Assembly (NCBI GenBank): GCA_022825895.1
Contig: JAJDVX010000033.1
Coordinates: 186,001-250,000, forward strand
Direction: 5' to 3'
DNA length: 64,000 nt
Source of the DNA: Chloroflexota bacterium
GTDB taxonomy: Bacteria; Chloroflexota; UBA11872
The translations under genes and the position numbers were made by a program. Under the pieces are notes generated by a model, which worked only from the letters and a program-made list of their open reading frames with translations, was not told where the DNA came from and ran no database searches. Shown one piece after another: positions 8,417 to 16,877 of the stretch (position 1 is the first letter of the stretch; each line of letters starts with the position of its first letter).

Positions 8417-9586
8417 GTGGTAGTCAAACCCCCGTACAAGATCCTGGTTGTTGACGACGAGCCGGACCTTGAGCCGCTGATGCTGCAGCGCATGCGGCGA
8501 AATATCCGACGTGGCCAGTACAACTTCGTCTTTGCCCGCAATGGGGTCCAGGCCCTGGATCGGCTACATCAAGAAGACGACATCGACATGGTGGTGTCGG
8601 ACATCAATATGCCGGAGATGGATGGGCTGACGCTGCTTCAGCAAATTCCCAAGGTCGACCCGAACATCCGGTCCATCATTGTCTCCGCCTACGGCGACAT
8701 GGAGAACATCCGGACGGCCATGAATCGCGGGGCCTTTGACTTCGTGACCAAGCCGATTGACTTTCGAGACCTTCGGGTGACGATCGATCGGACGCTGCAA
8801 CACCTGATGGAGTGGCGGGAAGCGCTGGCCTCGCGCGATCAGTTGGTGGCTCTGCAGAACGAGCTGACCGTTGCGAGCAAGATGCAGCAATCGATTCTCC
8901 CGACGCACTTCCCGGATCACCCCGGCTACCAGCTTTTTGCCAACATGGAGCCGGCGCGCAGCGTAGGTGGCGACTTCTTCGACGTCGTGACGCTGGAGAA
9001 CGAGCGCATTGGCATGACGGTCGCGGATGTTTCGGACAAGGGCGTGCCGGCCGCCCTGTTCATGATGTCCACGCGCACCCTGATCAAGGGGGCGGCCATT
9101 GGATCGGCCGGGCCCGGTGATGTGCTGCGCGAGGTCAACAACCTGCTGTTCGAAGACAACGAGACCGAGATGTTCGTGACGGTGCTCTACGCGGAGTACA
9201 ACCCGGCGAACGGCGAGTTTGTCTACGCCAGCGGCGGGCACGATCCACCGTTGCTGGTGCGACCCGATGGAAGTTCAACGTCGCTCCCGCTGACCGGCGG
9301 CATTGCGCTGGGGCTGTTGCCGGACCTGAACTACCGGCAGAACAGCGTCATCCTGGAGCCGGGCGAGACCATCGTGCTGTATACCGACGGCGTTAGCGAA
9401 GCCATGACCAGTGACGAAGAGCAGTTTGGCCTGGAACGCTTGCGCGACGCGGTGGCCGCGGACCCCGGCGAAGATGCCGCAGCGGCCAACGAAGCGGTCT
9501 TTGAAGCGGTGAGCGATTTCGTGGGCGACAACCCGCCCTCGGATGACATTACGTGCCTGACGTTTCGCCGCACGGTGAGCGGCTGA
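8417..9586 (+). CDS. Response regulator with PP2C/SpoIIE-type phosphatase domain (RsbU-like)
   Basis: 389 residues from GTG 8417. The receiver occupies residues about 8-130 (ILVVDDEPDLE, VVSDINMPEMDG, SAYG, TKPIDFRDLR). A coiled linker with the typical ASKMQQSILP motif (about 152-161) joins it to a PP2C/SpoIIE domain with metal-site motifs VGGDFFDV, VADVSDKGVPAALFM, YASGGHDPPLL, LYTDGVSEA and PSDDITCL. Such proteins dephosphorylate STAS antagonists, and here the activity would be gated by phosphorylation of the receiver. The stop TGA shares its A with the ATG of the RsbW-like gene, so kinase and phosphatase are made together. Confidence 0.92.
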   Translation: MVVKPPYKILVVDDEPDLEPLMLQRMRRNIRRGQYNFVFARNGVQALDRLHQEDDIDMVVSDINMPEMDGLTLLQQIPKVDPNIRSIIVSAYGDMENIRTAMNRGAFDFVTKPIDFRDLRVTIDRTLQHLMEWREALASRDQLVALQNELTVASKMQQSILPTHFPDHPGYQLFANMEPARSVGGDFFDVVTLENERIGMTVADVSDKGVPAALFMMSTRTLIKGAAIGSAGPGDVLREVNNLLFEDNETEMFVTVLYAEYNPANGEFVYASGGHDPPLLVRPDGSSTSLPLTGGIALGLLPDLNYRQNSVILEPGETIVLYTDGVSEAMTSDEEQFGLERLRDAVAADPGEDAAAANEAVFEAVSDFVGDNPPSDDITCLTFRRTVSG

Positions 9587-10005
9587 TGGCTCTCACCCGC
9601 ACCCTGACCATTGAGACTCGGCTGGACGAGTTGAACCGGCTCGCGGAGGCCGTGGAAAACCTTGGCGAGGAGGACAACTGGTCGCCGGGGCTGGTGGGTA
9701 AAGTCAACCTGGTGCTGGAAGAGTTGGCGATCAACACCATCAATCACGGCCACGACGGCGGGCTGCACGAGATTGCGTTTACCTTCAGTTCCACCGAGGA
9801 TGCGTTGACCATCGAAATGGTGGACGACGGCAAACCGTTTGATCCCCTGACCGACGCGCCGATCCCGGACGTCAATGCGCCGATGCACGAGCGTCCGATC
9901 GGCGGGCTGGGCGTCTTCCTGGTACGCAAGCTGATGGACGAATTGTCCTACCGGCGGGAAGAAGGCCGCAACCACCTGACGCTCGTCGCCTATCGAGCTG
10001 AATGA
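9586..10005 (+). CDS. Anti-sigma factor serine kinase (RsbW-like HATPase)
   Basis: 139 residues, GHKL-fold ATPase of the RsbW/SpoIIAB group. Motifs: N box VLEELAINTINHG (about 43-55), G1-type MVDDGKPFDPL (about 80-90) and G2-type GGLGVFLVRKLMD (about 107-119). It would bind a sigma factor, or another target, and phosphorylate STAS antagonists. The start chosen is ATG 9586, overlapping the upstream stop by one base; an in-frame ATG 33 bases earlier lies inside the phosphatase gene and is less likely. No sigma factor gene is in the window, so the client is unknown. Its 3' end overlaps the next start by four bases (ATGA). Confidence 0.9.
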   Translation: MALTRTLTIETRLDELNRLAEAVENLGEEDNWSPGLVGKVNLVLEELAINTINHGHDGGLHEIAFTFSSTEDALTIEMVDDGKPFDPLTDAPIPDVNAPMHERPIGGLGVFLVRKLMDELSYRREEGRNHLTLVAYRAE

Positions 10006-11288
10006 GACGGTTTGCCCAGATGCCCAGGGCCTGGCTGCTCGTAGCGCTTGGGATCGGGGGCCTTGCCGCCATCGCCATCGCCGTGTGGGCAGTGCTGGCG
10101 GTGGGCGGAGCGACGGGAGCGACTGAGCCGGGGCAGGCAACCCCAACGGTCGCCGTGGACGCAACGCCCTCCCCGCGCGACGGTGATTCCGCACGCGCGC
10201 CCGGCGTGTCCGATGAGCGGGTGCTGTTTGGCCAGTCGGCCGCGTTCAGCGGTCCCGCCAGCGAGTTGGGCCTGAACATGCGGCTTGGCATCCAGGCGGC
10301 GTTCGAAGAGGCGAACGCGAAGGGCGGCGTGCATGGCCGGCGCCTGGAACTGACCACGCTTGACGACGCCTACGAACCCGAGGCCGCCATTACCAACACC
10401 AAGCAGCTGATCGACCAGGAGAACGTATTTGCGCTGATTGGCGCGGTGGGCACGCCGACATCGCGTTCGGCGGTGCCGGTTGCCGTGGAGGCCAATACGC
10501 CGTACCTGGCGCCCTTCACCGGCGCGGCCTTCCTGCGCGGCGAGGATCTCCACGACGTCGTCATCAATCTGCGGGCTTCGTACAACCAGGAGACCGAGGA
10601 GATGGTGGCGCGCCTGACGAACGATCTGGGCGTCACCCGGATTGCCTTGCTGTACCAGGATGACTCCTACGGGCGAGCCGGGTACAACGGCGTGCAGGCC
10701 GCCCTGGAGCGGCGGGGCATGAGCCTGGCGGCCGTTGGCGTGTATCCGCGGAACACCACGGCTGTGAAGACGGCGATGCTGGATCTGCGCGAGGGACAGC
10801 CCGAAGCCGTGATTATGGTCGGCGCCTATGAACCGGTGGCCGCCCTGGTTGCGTGGTCGCGGCACCTGGGCTTCATCCCGGTGTTCATGACCATTTCCTT
10901 TGTCGGCAGCAATGCCCTGGCTCAGGAGCTCGGGCCGGAGGGCGCCGGCGTGTTCGTCACCCAGGTGGTGCCCTTTCCCACGGACACCTCGCTGCCGGTG
11001 GTTCAGGCCTACCATCGCGCGCTGGCTGCCCACGATCCCACGGCGGTTCCGGGGTTCGTCTCCTTCGAGGGCTACCTGGCCGGCCGCCTGACGGTCCTGG
11101 GGCTGGAGCGGTGCGGACCCGAACTGAGCCGTGCCTGCTTCTTGAACAGCCTGCGCAGCGCCGAGGAGATCGATGGCTTCAGCCTTCGCTACGGCGACGC
11201 CGACAACCAGGGTTCCGACTCGGTGTTCCTGACGGTGATTGGTCCGGACGGCCGCTACCGCGCCGTCAGCAGCCTGGCGGGTACGTGA
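10002..11288 (+). CDS. Periplasmic-binding-type (ABC solute-binding, Peripla_BP_6) protein, probable membrane-anchored sensor
   Basis: 428 residues. An N-terminal membrane segment (AWLLVALGIGGLAAIAIAVW, about 10-30) without a lipobox Cys is followed by a Pro/Thr-rich linker and a two-lobed type I periplasmic-binding domain of the Leu/Ile/Val family (RVLFGQSAAFSGPASELG; GGVHGRRLELTTLDD; ALIGAVGTPTSRSAVP). No ABC permease or ATPase lies nearby. Instead the gene is locked between an anti-sigma kinase (ATGA overlap) and a histidine kinase (GTGA overlap). This suggests it senses a small molecule and passes the signal to the kinase rather than feeding a transporter. The ligand is unknown; similar proteins bind branched-chain amino acids, amides or urea. 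Confidence 0.82.
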   Translation: MRRFAQMPRAWLLVALGIGGLAAIAIAVWAVLAVGGATGATEPGQATPTVAVDATPSPRDGDSARAPGVSDERVLFGQSAAFSGPASELGLNMRLGIQAAFEEANAKGGVHGRRLELTTLDDAYEPEAAITNTKQLIDQENVFALIGAVGTPTSRSAVPVAVEANTPYLAPFTGAAFLRGEDLHDVVINLRASYNQETEEMVARLTNDLGVTRIALLYQDDSYGRAGYNGVQAALERRGMSLAAVGVYPRNTTAVKTAMLDLREGQPEAVIMVGAYEPVAALVAWSRHLGFIPVFMTISFVGSNALAQELGPEGAGVFVTQVVPFPTDTSLPVVQAYHRALAAHDPTAVPGFVSFEGYLAGRLTVLGLERCGPELSRACFLNSLRSAEEIDGFSLRYGDADNQGSDSVFLTVIGPDGRYRAVSSLAGT

Positions 11289-13474
11289 GCGTGTTGGACC
11301 GATTGCATCGGCTGCTGGAAGCCCGGTATCGCCTGTCCACGCAGTTGTATCTCGGCATTGGCGGCGCCGTGGCGCTGACCATAGCCGCCAGTGTCGTTGG
11401 CCTGGCATCGTTTACGCAGGTCGGCGAGGCGCAACGCCGGGTCAACGAGGGCAGCGTGCCTGAATTGGCGGCCGCTTTCGGGGTGGCCGACTACAGCAGC
11501 ACGCTGGTGGCGGCCGCGCCGCGTCTGGCGGCGGCGGCCAGTGTTGAAGAAGTGAATGACATTGCGCAGAGCATTGAGAGTTCGCGCCAGGAGCTTGAAG
11601 TGCTTTTTGCCGTGCTGAATCGCGGCGGCGACGCGGAACGGACGCTGCGCCTGCGACGGCACGCCGACACGCTGCTCTCCAACATTGACACGATCCGACG
11701 CGAGCGCTTCGACCTCTTCGAGTTCAACGATCAGCGGCAGGCGCTGCGCACGGAACTTGCCGACCTGCGCTCCAGCCTGGAGGGCGTGATTGTTCCCGCC
11801 CTGGACGACCAACTGTTCTACACGATGACCGGATATCGAACGCTCGAGGAGATGCCGCCGATTCGCCAGGTGTACTTCTCCGAGCCCGAACTCAACCGCT
11901 ACCGGCGGCTGGCTGAGCTGCAGTCGGACGTCAATATCGCAACCCAGTTGCTGGCCAGCGCGTTCACCCTGTCCAGCCCGGCGCTGATCGAGCCATTGCG
12001 CGAGCGGTTCGAGGCCTCCGCGCGCCGAATCGAGCGGAATCTCAATGCACTGGCCGGGTCGCCGTTCCATGCCGATCTGGTCCCGCTGTTCGATCGGCTC
12101 TTCGAGGTTGGCACGGGTGAGCCGAGCGGCTTTGACGTGTTGGAACAGGAGCTCACGCTGCTGGAACGTCAACAGGATCTGCTGGCGAGCAACCGCGCCC
12201 AGGCCATTGAGTTGCTGGACGAGGTGGACGGGCTGGTGAACGCGGCGCGCGCAAGCGCGGACGAGGCGACCCAGAGTTCGGCCGACACCATCGCCACGGG
12301 CCGCTTTCTGCTGCTGGTCATCGGAGCGGTCAGTATCGGCGGCGCTCTGCTGATTGCCTGGCTCTTTGTCGGCCGCTTCCTGTTGCGACGGCTGCAAATG
12401 CTGTCCGACTGGATGCTCCGCATGGCCGGTGGCGATCTGGAGACGCGCGTGGCGATGAGCGGACGCGACGAAGTGGCGGATATGGCCGCGGCCCTGGAGG
12501 TCTTTCGTCGTCACGCGCTCGAGGTGCAGCGGTTGAACCTGGTGGAAAAACTGGCGGATGAACTGCAGGACAAGAACGAGCAATTGGAGAGCGTGCTGGG
12601 TGACCTGCAGAAGGCGCAGGACCAGATCGTGATGCGCGAGAAGCTGGCGGCGCTGGGCGAACTGACCGCCGGCGTGGCCCACGAGATTCGAAACCCGCTC
12701 AACTTCGTGAAGAACTTTGCCGAGGCTTCGGAAGAGCTCCTGGAGGAGTTCCAGGAGGTCCTGGAGGAAAGCGGCGACAGTCTCCCGGAGGCTGATCGCG
12801 AGATCATCGAAGAGGTGTCACAAGACCTGACCGACAACCTCGCCCGCATTCGGTCGCACGGCGACCGCGCCAACCGGATCGTGCAGGACATGCTCTCGAT
12901 GGGTCGCGGTTCCGGAGACCGGTCGCCGACCGACATCAACCAGTTGGTGGACGAATACGCGCGACTGGCGTACCACAGTGCGCGGGGCATGGACCAGAAC
13001 TTTCAACTCAGTATCGAGCGGGACTTTGACGACACCGTTGGCGAGCTCAACGTGGTGTCGCAGGATCTGGGCCGTGTGTTCCTGAACATGGTGGCCAACT
13101 CCTGCTACGCGACCGACGAACGACGGCAGGAGTCACGGGCGGACGATGGCAAGGGGCCATTCATGCCTGTGGTCTGGTTGGGCACGCGCCGGCATGAGGA
13201 TCACATTGAGGTGCGTATTCGGGACAACGGCGGCGGTATGCCGCCGGACGTTGTGGAGAAGATCTTCAATCCCTTCTTCACGACCAAGCCCACCGGCCAG
13301 GGCACGGGGCTGGGGCTGGCCATGTGCAGCGACATCGTGCGCCAGCATGGCGGCAATATCCGGGTTGACGTGGAGGACGGTGAGGGCACGGAGATGATCA
13401 TTGACCTGCCGCTGGTGCCGCCGTCGGACACCGCCGAACAGGAAGCCGACTCCCTGCTGACGCCATCGGCCTGA
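11285..13474 (+). CDS. Membrane sensor histidine kinase
   Basis: 729 residues from GTG 11285, which overlaps the previous stop by four bases; a longer open frame to 10853 lies inside the upstream gene and is rejected. Transmembrane helix 1 is at about 20-42. A long helical extracytoplasmic region (about 45-335) follows, then transmembrane helix 2 (LLLVIGAVSIGGALLIAWLF, about 341-360) and a HAMP domain. The DHp domain has the phosphoacceptor His466 in GVAHEIRNPLNFVKNF. The HATPase has MVANSCYAT (N box), IRDNGGGMPPDVVEKIF (G1/F) and TGQGTGLGLAMCSDIV (G2). The nearest receivers are the REC-STAS and REC-PP2C proteins upstream, which are its likely targets. Confidence 0.92.
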   Translation: MSVLDRLHRLLEARYRLSTQLYLGIGGAVALTIAASVVGLASFTQVGEAQRRVNEGSVPELAAAFGVADYSSTLVAAAPRLAAAASVEEVNDIAQSIESSRQELEVLFAVLNRGGDAERTLRLRRHADTLLSNIDTIRRERFDLFEFNDQRQALRTELADLRSSLEGVIVPALDDQLFYTMTGYRTLEEMPPIRQVYFSEPELNRYRRLAELQSDVNIATQLLASAFTLSSPALIEPLRERFEASARRIERNLNALAGSPFHADLVPLFDRLFEVGTGEPSGFDVLEQELTLLERQQDLLASNRAQAIELLDEVDGLVNAARASADEATQSSADTIATGRFLLLVIGAVSIGGALLIAWLFVGRFLLRRLQMLSDWMLRMAGGDLETRVAMSGRDEVADMAAALEVFRRHALEVQRLNLVEKLADELQDKNEQLESVLGDLQKAQDQIVMREKLAALGELTAGVAHEIRNPLNFVKNFAEASEELLEEFQEVLEESGDSLPEADREIIEEVSQDLTDNLARIRSHGDRANRIVQDMLSMGRGSGDRSPTDINQLVDEYARLAYHSARGMDQNFQLSIERDFDDTVGELNVVSQDLGRVFLNMVANSCYATDERRQESRADDGKGPFMPVVWLGTRRHEDHIEVRIRDNGGGMPPDVVEKIFNPFFTTKPTGQGTGLGLAMCSDIVRQHGGNIRVDVEDGEGTEMIIDLPLVPPSDTAEQEADSLLTPSA

Positions 13475-13493
13475 GCGGGCCTGGCCCCGGCGT

Positions 13494-14321
13494 CTAGCCC
13501 GGGCGGCGGGTTCTGCCGTTGAGCAGCCGCTCGATCGCCTGCGCCACGCCGTCGTCCTCGTAGCTGCCGGTAATCCAGTCGGCGGCCGCCACCACGCGGG
13601 GATCGCCGTCGCCCATGGCCACGCCAATGCCCGCGGCGCGTACCAGGTCCAGGTCGTTCAGGTTGTCGCCGATCCCCATGGTCCGATCCGGCGATACGTT
13701 CGCCACGGCGGCCACGCGCGCCAGCGCACGCCCCTTGTTGACGTCGCGCCGGACGATTTCGGCGAAGCGCGGATGCGAGCGCGTGGCCTGCACGGTCGGG
13801 CCAAACCGGCCGTCCATCTCGGCAATTGCGTCTAGCACCCGGAGTTCGTCCATGACGAAAACCAGCTTGGTGCTGCCGGCGGCTACCGCCGCGGCCAGGT
13901 CGTCGACAAAGGTGATGGGAACGTTGGAACTGGCGGCGTAGAACCGGCCCTCGGGCGTGTCGGCTTCCATGTAGAGCTCGTCGTCGATGTAGGCGTTGAC
14001 GTGCAGCCCGCGCTCGCGGGCGAATGCAACGGCCGCCTGCGCCGGCTCCGAGGGCAGCACCTCGTGCTGGTAGGTCACGCCGGTCACCGGATCGCGAACC
14101 AGCGAGCCCTGGTAGCAAATGATCGGCAGCGTGACCTGCAAGTCCTCGGCAAAACGGCGGGCCGACCGGAACATTCGACCCGTAGCGATCGTGATCCCAA
14201 GGCCCGCGGCCCGCGCGTCGGCGATCGCCCGGCGAACGCGCGACGTGATGCCGCGCTCGCCCTTCACCAGGGTTCCATCCAGATCCATGGCGATGATGCG
14301 AATCCGGGCGGGCTCAGTCAT
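13494..14321 (-). CDS. Cof-type HAD-family hydrolase
   Basis: 275 residues starting MTEPARIR at 14321; a ten-residue longer form from 14351 is possible. HAD motif I is IIAMDLDGTLV (about 9-19), a Thr motif is in ITIATGR (about 45), and motifs III/IV are NKGRALARVA and MGIGDNLNDLDLV (about 218-230). A C2 cap lies between. Such enzymes dephosphorylate sugar phosphates, FMN or related compounds; the substrate cannot be told from the sequence. It converges with the histidine kinase gene (19-base gap) and is divergent from yvcK. Confidence 0.88.
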   Translation of the reverse strand: MTEPARIRIIAMDLDGTLVKGERGITSRVRRAIADARAAGLGITIATGRMFRSARRFAEDLQVTLPIICYQGSLVRDPVTGVTYQHEVLPSEPAQAAVAFARERGLHVNAYIDDELYMEADTPEGRFYAASSNVPITFVDDLAAAVAAGSTKLVFVMDELRVLDAIAEMDGRFGPTVQATRSHPRFAEIVRRDVNKGRALARVAAVANVSPDRTMGIGDNLNDLDLVRAAGIGVAMGDGDPRVVAAADWITGSYEDDGVAQAIERLLNGRTRRPG

Positions 14322-14466
14322 GGCGCACGAACTGTGCCCGTCGAGCACCATGGCGATATACTTCGAGCCAATGCCGTGTAGCGTCGCTCACGCGTCTGGC
14401 TTGTCCTCTGTCCCCGGTGCACCGCGGGCCAATATTGGCACGGATACTGTCGTAAGAGGCCATTAG

Positions 14467-15786
14467 ATGCGTTCCCGCCGCTGGCTGACGCTTGGAATCG
14501 GCGTCAAGCGCTACCTGTTACTCATTTTCCTGGGCACGGTTGTGCTGGCTCTGGCCATGGCCATGTTCCTGGCCTTTGTCTATCGCACCATTGACATTCC
14601 CGGGCCGGCGGGGACGGTAGTCTTCTACCTCACCCTTCAGTTTCTGGCCCACCCCGTCCGCGAACTTACCGTGGGTGCGCTGGGCCTGATCATCGCGGCC
14701 GTTGGCGCCTTCCTGCTGGGTCGCAGCGTGCTCTCGGTCGTGGTGGATCCCAAAGACGATCTGGCCGAGATTCTCTATCAGAACAGGCGCCTGCAACGCG
14801 GGCCGCGCATCGTGGCCATCGGCGGTGGCACCGGTCTGGGTGTCTTGTTGCGCGGCCTGAAGGAACACACCAACAACATCACGGCCGTGGTGACGGTGGC
14901 CGACGACGGTGGCAGTTCCGGGCGCCTGCGCGAAGAACTGGGCCTGATGCCCCCCGGCGACATCCGCCAGTGTTTGGCCGCGCTGGCCGATTCCGAGTCG
15001 TTGATGCAGGACGTGATGGAATATCGTTTCAGCCGCGGTCAGGGGTTGCAGGGCCATAGCCTGGGCAATCTGCTCATCGCGGCCATGGCCGACCTGAACC
15101 AAGGCAATTTCGAGCGCGGGGTCAATGACCTCAGCGAAGTCCTGCGAGTGCGGGGCCGGATTCTGCCCTCCACCCTGACCGACGTGCGGTTGGCGGCCCA
15201 GATGGACGACGGGTCGATCGTACGCGGCGAGTCGCGCATCCGTTCCGCTGGCAAGCCGATCCGCCGCGTGCTGATCGAGCCACGCTACGTCGCCGCCAAC
15301 GACGAGGCGGTGAAGGAATTACTGGCTGCCGACATGATCGTGCTGGGGCCGGGCAGCGTGCATACAAGCGTGCTGCCCAATTTGCTGGTCGGTGACATTG
15401 CAACGGCCGTGCGCGCGTCCAACGCGGTGAAGGTCTACGTCTGCAACGTGGCGACCGAACCCGGGGAGACTGACGGCTACAGCCTGGCCGACCACGTGAC
15501 GTCGCTCACCTCAAACGTCGGTCCCGGCCTGTTCCAATACTCACTGGTCAACAGCTTCACCAACCTGGGGATACAGCCAGGCAGCGGGTCCCGAATTGTG
15601 GAAAGCGATCCAGCGGTCCAGGTCGAGTTGCTGGAGACGGGCGTTCGGACGGTGATGGCTGACGTGGTCGACCACAACGACCCCCGCCACCACGACTCAA
15701 CCACGCTCGCCGCAGCCTTGATGCAACTGTACGAGGAAGCCTCGCACGAGGCGCCGACGCCTCTGGCTGTCGGGTCGGCGCGCTAA
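14467..15786 (+). CDS. yvcK: YvcK/CofD-like gluconeogenesis factor with N-terminal membrane segments
   Basis: 439 residues. Two N-terminal hydrophobic helices (YLLLIFLGTVVLALAMAMFL, about 16-35; ELTVGALGLIIAAVGAFLLG, about 61-80) precede the Rossmann-like YvcK domain. Domain motifs: IVAIGGGTGLGVLLRGLK (about 117-134), VTVADDGGSSGRLREELG, PPGDIRQCLAAL and LGPGSVHTSVLPNLLV. Family members bind UDP-sugars and affect carbon flux and cell-wall synthesis. The membrane-anchored form is known in some Firmicutes and Chloroflexi. The usual neighbours rapZ and whiA are absent, so it stands alone here. Confidence 0.9.
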   Translation: MRSRRWLTLGIGVKRYLLLIFLGTVVLALAMAMFLAFVYRTIDIPGPAGTVVFYLTLQFLAHPVRELTVGALGLIIAAVGAFLLGRSVLSVVVDPKDDLAEILYQNRRLQRGPRIVAIGGGTGLGVLLRGLKEHTNNITAVVTVADDGGSSGRLREELGLMPPGDIRQCLAALADSESLMQDVMEYRFSRGQGLQGHSLGNLLIAAMADLNQGNFERGVNDLSEVLRVRGRILPSTLTDVRLAAQMDDGSIVRGESRIRSAGKPIRRVLIEPRYVAANDEAVKELLAADMIVLGPGSVHTSVLPNLLVGDIATAVRASNAVKVYVCNVATEPGETDGYSLADHVTSLTSNVGPGLFQYSLVNSFTNLGIQPGSGSRIVESDPAVQVELLETGVRTVMADVVDHNDPRHHDSTTLAAALMQLYEEASHEAPTPLAVGSAR

Positions 15787-15820
15787 GCCGCCCGCGCGAC
15801 GCCCCTGGCGGGTATTCGAC

Positions 15821-16867
15821 CTAACGGTCGCGAGTCGCGATGTAGGTCGCCACGGCCTCCAGGTGGCGGCGACCCCAAGCACTTGCCGGCAGGTGGCACA
15901 GGGCCTGCCCGGCCCGCTGCGCGTGCTTCCGAATCCGGTCTTCCGTGAAGTTTCGAGATCCGGCCCGCTTCAGGATCGCCATGGTTGTCTCGACGTCGGG
16001 CGCCGTTCCGTCGCTGCCGTACATGACGCGCAGGCGATGTCGGTCAGGCTCGGTAGCCGTCGCCAGGGCGTGGATTACGGGGAGTGTTTTCTTGCGCTTG
16101 TGGATATCCGCGCCGACTGGCTTCCCCGTCACCGCCGGATCACCCCAGATGCCCAGCACGTCGTCGCGGATTTGGAAGACGATGCCCAGTTCCCGGCCGT
16201 AGGCGCGGCAGGCGGCGCGCGTGGCCGGGTCATTCCCGGCAAATATGGCGCCGAGTTCAAAGGCCACCGCCAGCAAGGCCGCCGATTTGCGGGCAATCAT
16301 GTCCAGGTAGTCAGCCACGCCGATGTTCGCGGCGGTCTCAAACGCGATGTCCAGGTGCTGACCTTCGGTGACCAGCCGGCAGCCTTCCGTCAGCACTTCC
16401 ACGGCGTCCCTGACCAGCGTTGCCGCGGCGCCGTTGCCGCCGCTGCGCAGCACGCTGAGCGTCGCCAGCACGTGCAGCAGGTCGCCGGCGTCAATGGCCT
16501 GCGAGCGTCCCCAAACCACCCAGACCGTCGGGCGGTGACGGCGCGTCTCGTCGTCATCCATCACGTCGTCATGAACCAGCGTGAAGTTGTGCAGGAGTTC
16601 CAGGCCGGCCGCCGCCGGGAGCGCCGCCTGCAGGTCACCGCCGAGCGCCTCGCACATCAACAGGCACAGCGTGGGCCGAACCGCCTTGCCGCGGTCCGCG
16701 GTTGCGGGCGACCCGTCGGCGTTGACCTGTCCGAGCTGGTAGCGGGCCATGGTGTACAGGGGCAGATCAGCCCCTTCGACGGCACGGTGGAGCTCCGCGT
16801 CGATACGCTCGCGATAGCGGTTGAGAACCTCTGGTGCCGGGTTCGTCGCCGGCGGCCGGGTGCTCAG
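15821..16867 (-). CDS. Polyprenyl (isoprenyl) diphosphate synthase; probable non-ATG start
   Basis: Condenses IPP onto allylic diphosphates. First Asp-rich motif LVHDDVMDDDETRRHRP, second FQIRDDVLGIWGD, and GKPVGADIHKRKKTLPV near the C-terminus. The first ATG (16750) gives 309 residues, but the frame upstream encodes a good family N-terminus (RYRERIDAELHRAVEG, then ADLPLYTMARYQLG). It contains no ATG, GTG or TTG before an in-frame stop at 16892-16894. The best candidate is CTG 16867, with GAGG eight bases upstream (348 residues). The gene follows dxs closely on the same strand, so precursor and chain synthesis are co-transcribed, likely feeding the hopanoid and quinone pathways. The product chain length is not predictable. 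Confidence 0.85.
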   Translation of the reverse strand: MSTRPPATNPAPEVLNRYRERIDAELHRAVEGADLPLYTMARYQLGQVNADGSPATADRGKAVRPTLCLLMCEALGGDLQAALPAAAGLELLHNFTLVHDDVMDDDETRRHRPTVWVVWGRSQAIDAGDLLHVLATLSVLRSGGNGAAATLVRDAVEVLTEGCRLVTEGQHLDIAFETAANIGVADYLDMIARKSAALLAVAFELGAIFAGNDPATRAACRAYGRELGIVFQIRDDVLGIWGDPAVTGKPVGADIHKRKKTLPVIHALATATEPDRHRLRVMYGSDGTAPDVETTMAILKRAGSRNFTEDRIRKHAQRAGQALCHLPASAWGRRHLEAVATYIATRDR

Positions 16868-16877
16868 CGGTCTCGCC

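Noticed and set aside
10853..11284. N-terminal extension of the histidine kinase
   Set aside because: The extension runs antiphase through the solute-binding protein gene and looks like shadow sequence; GTG 11285 in a stop-start overlap is much better.
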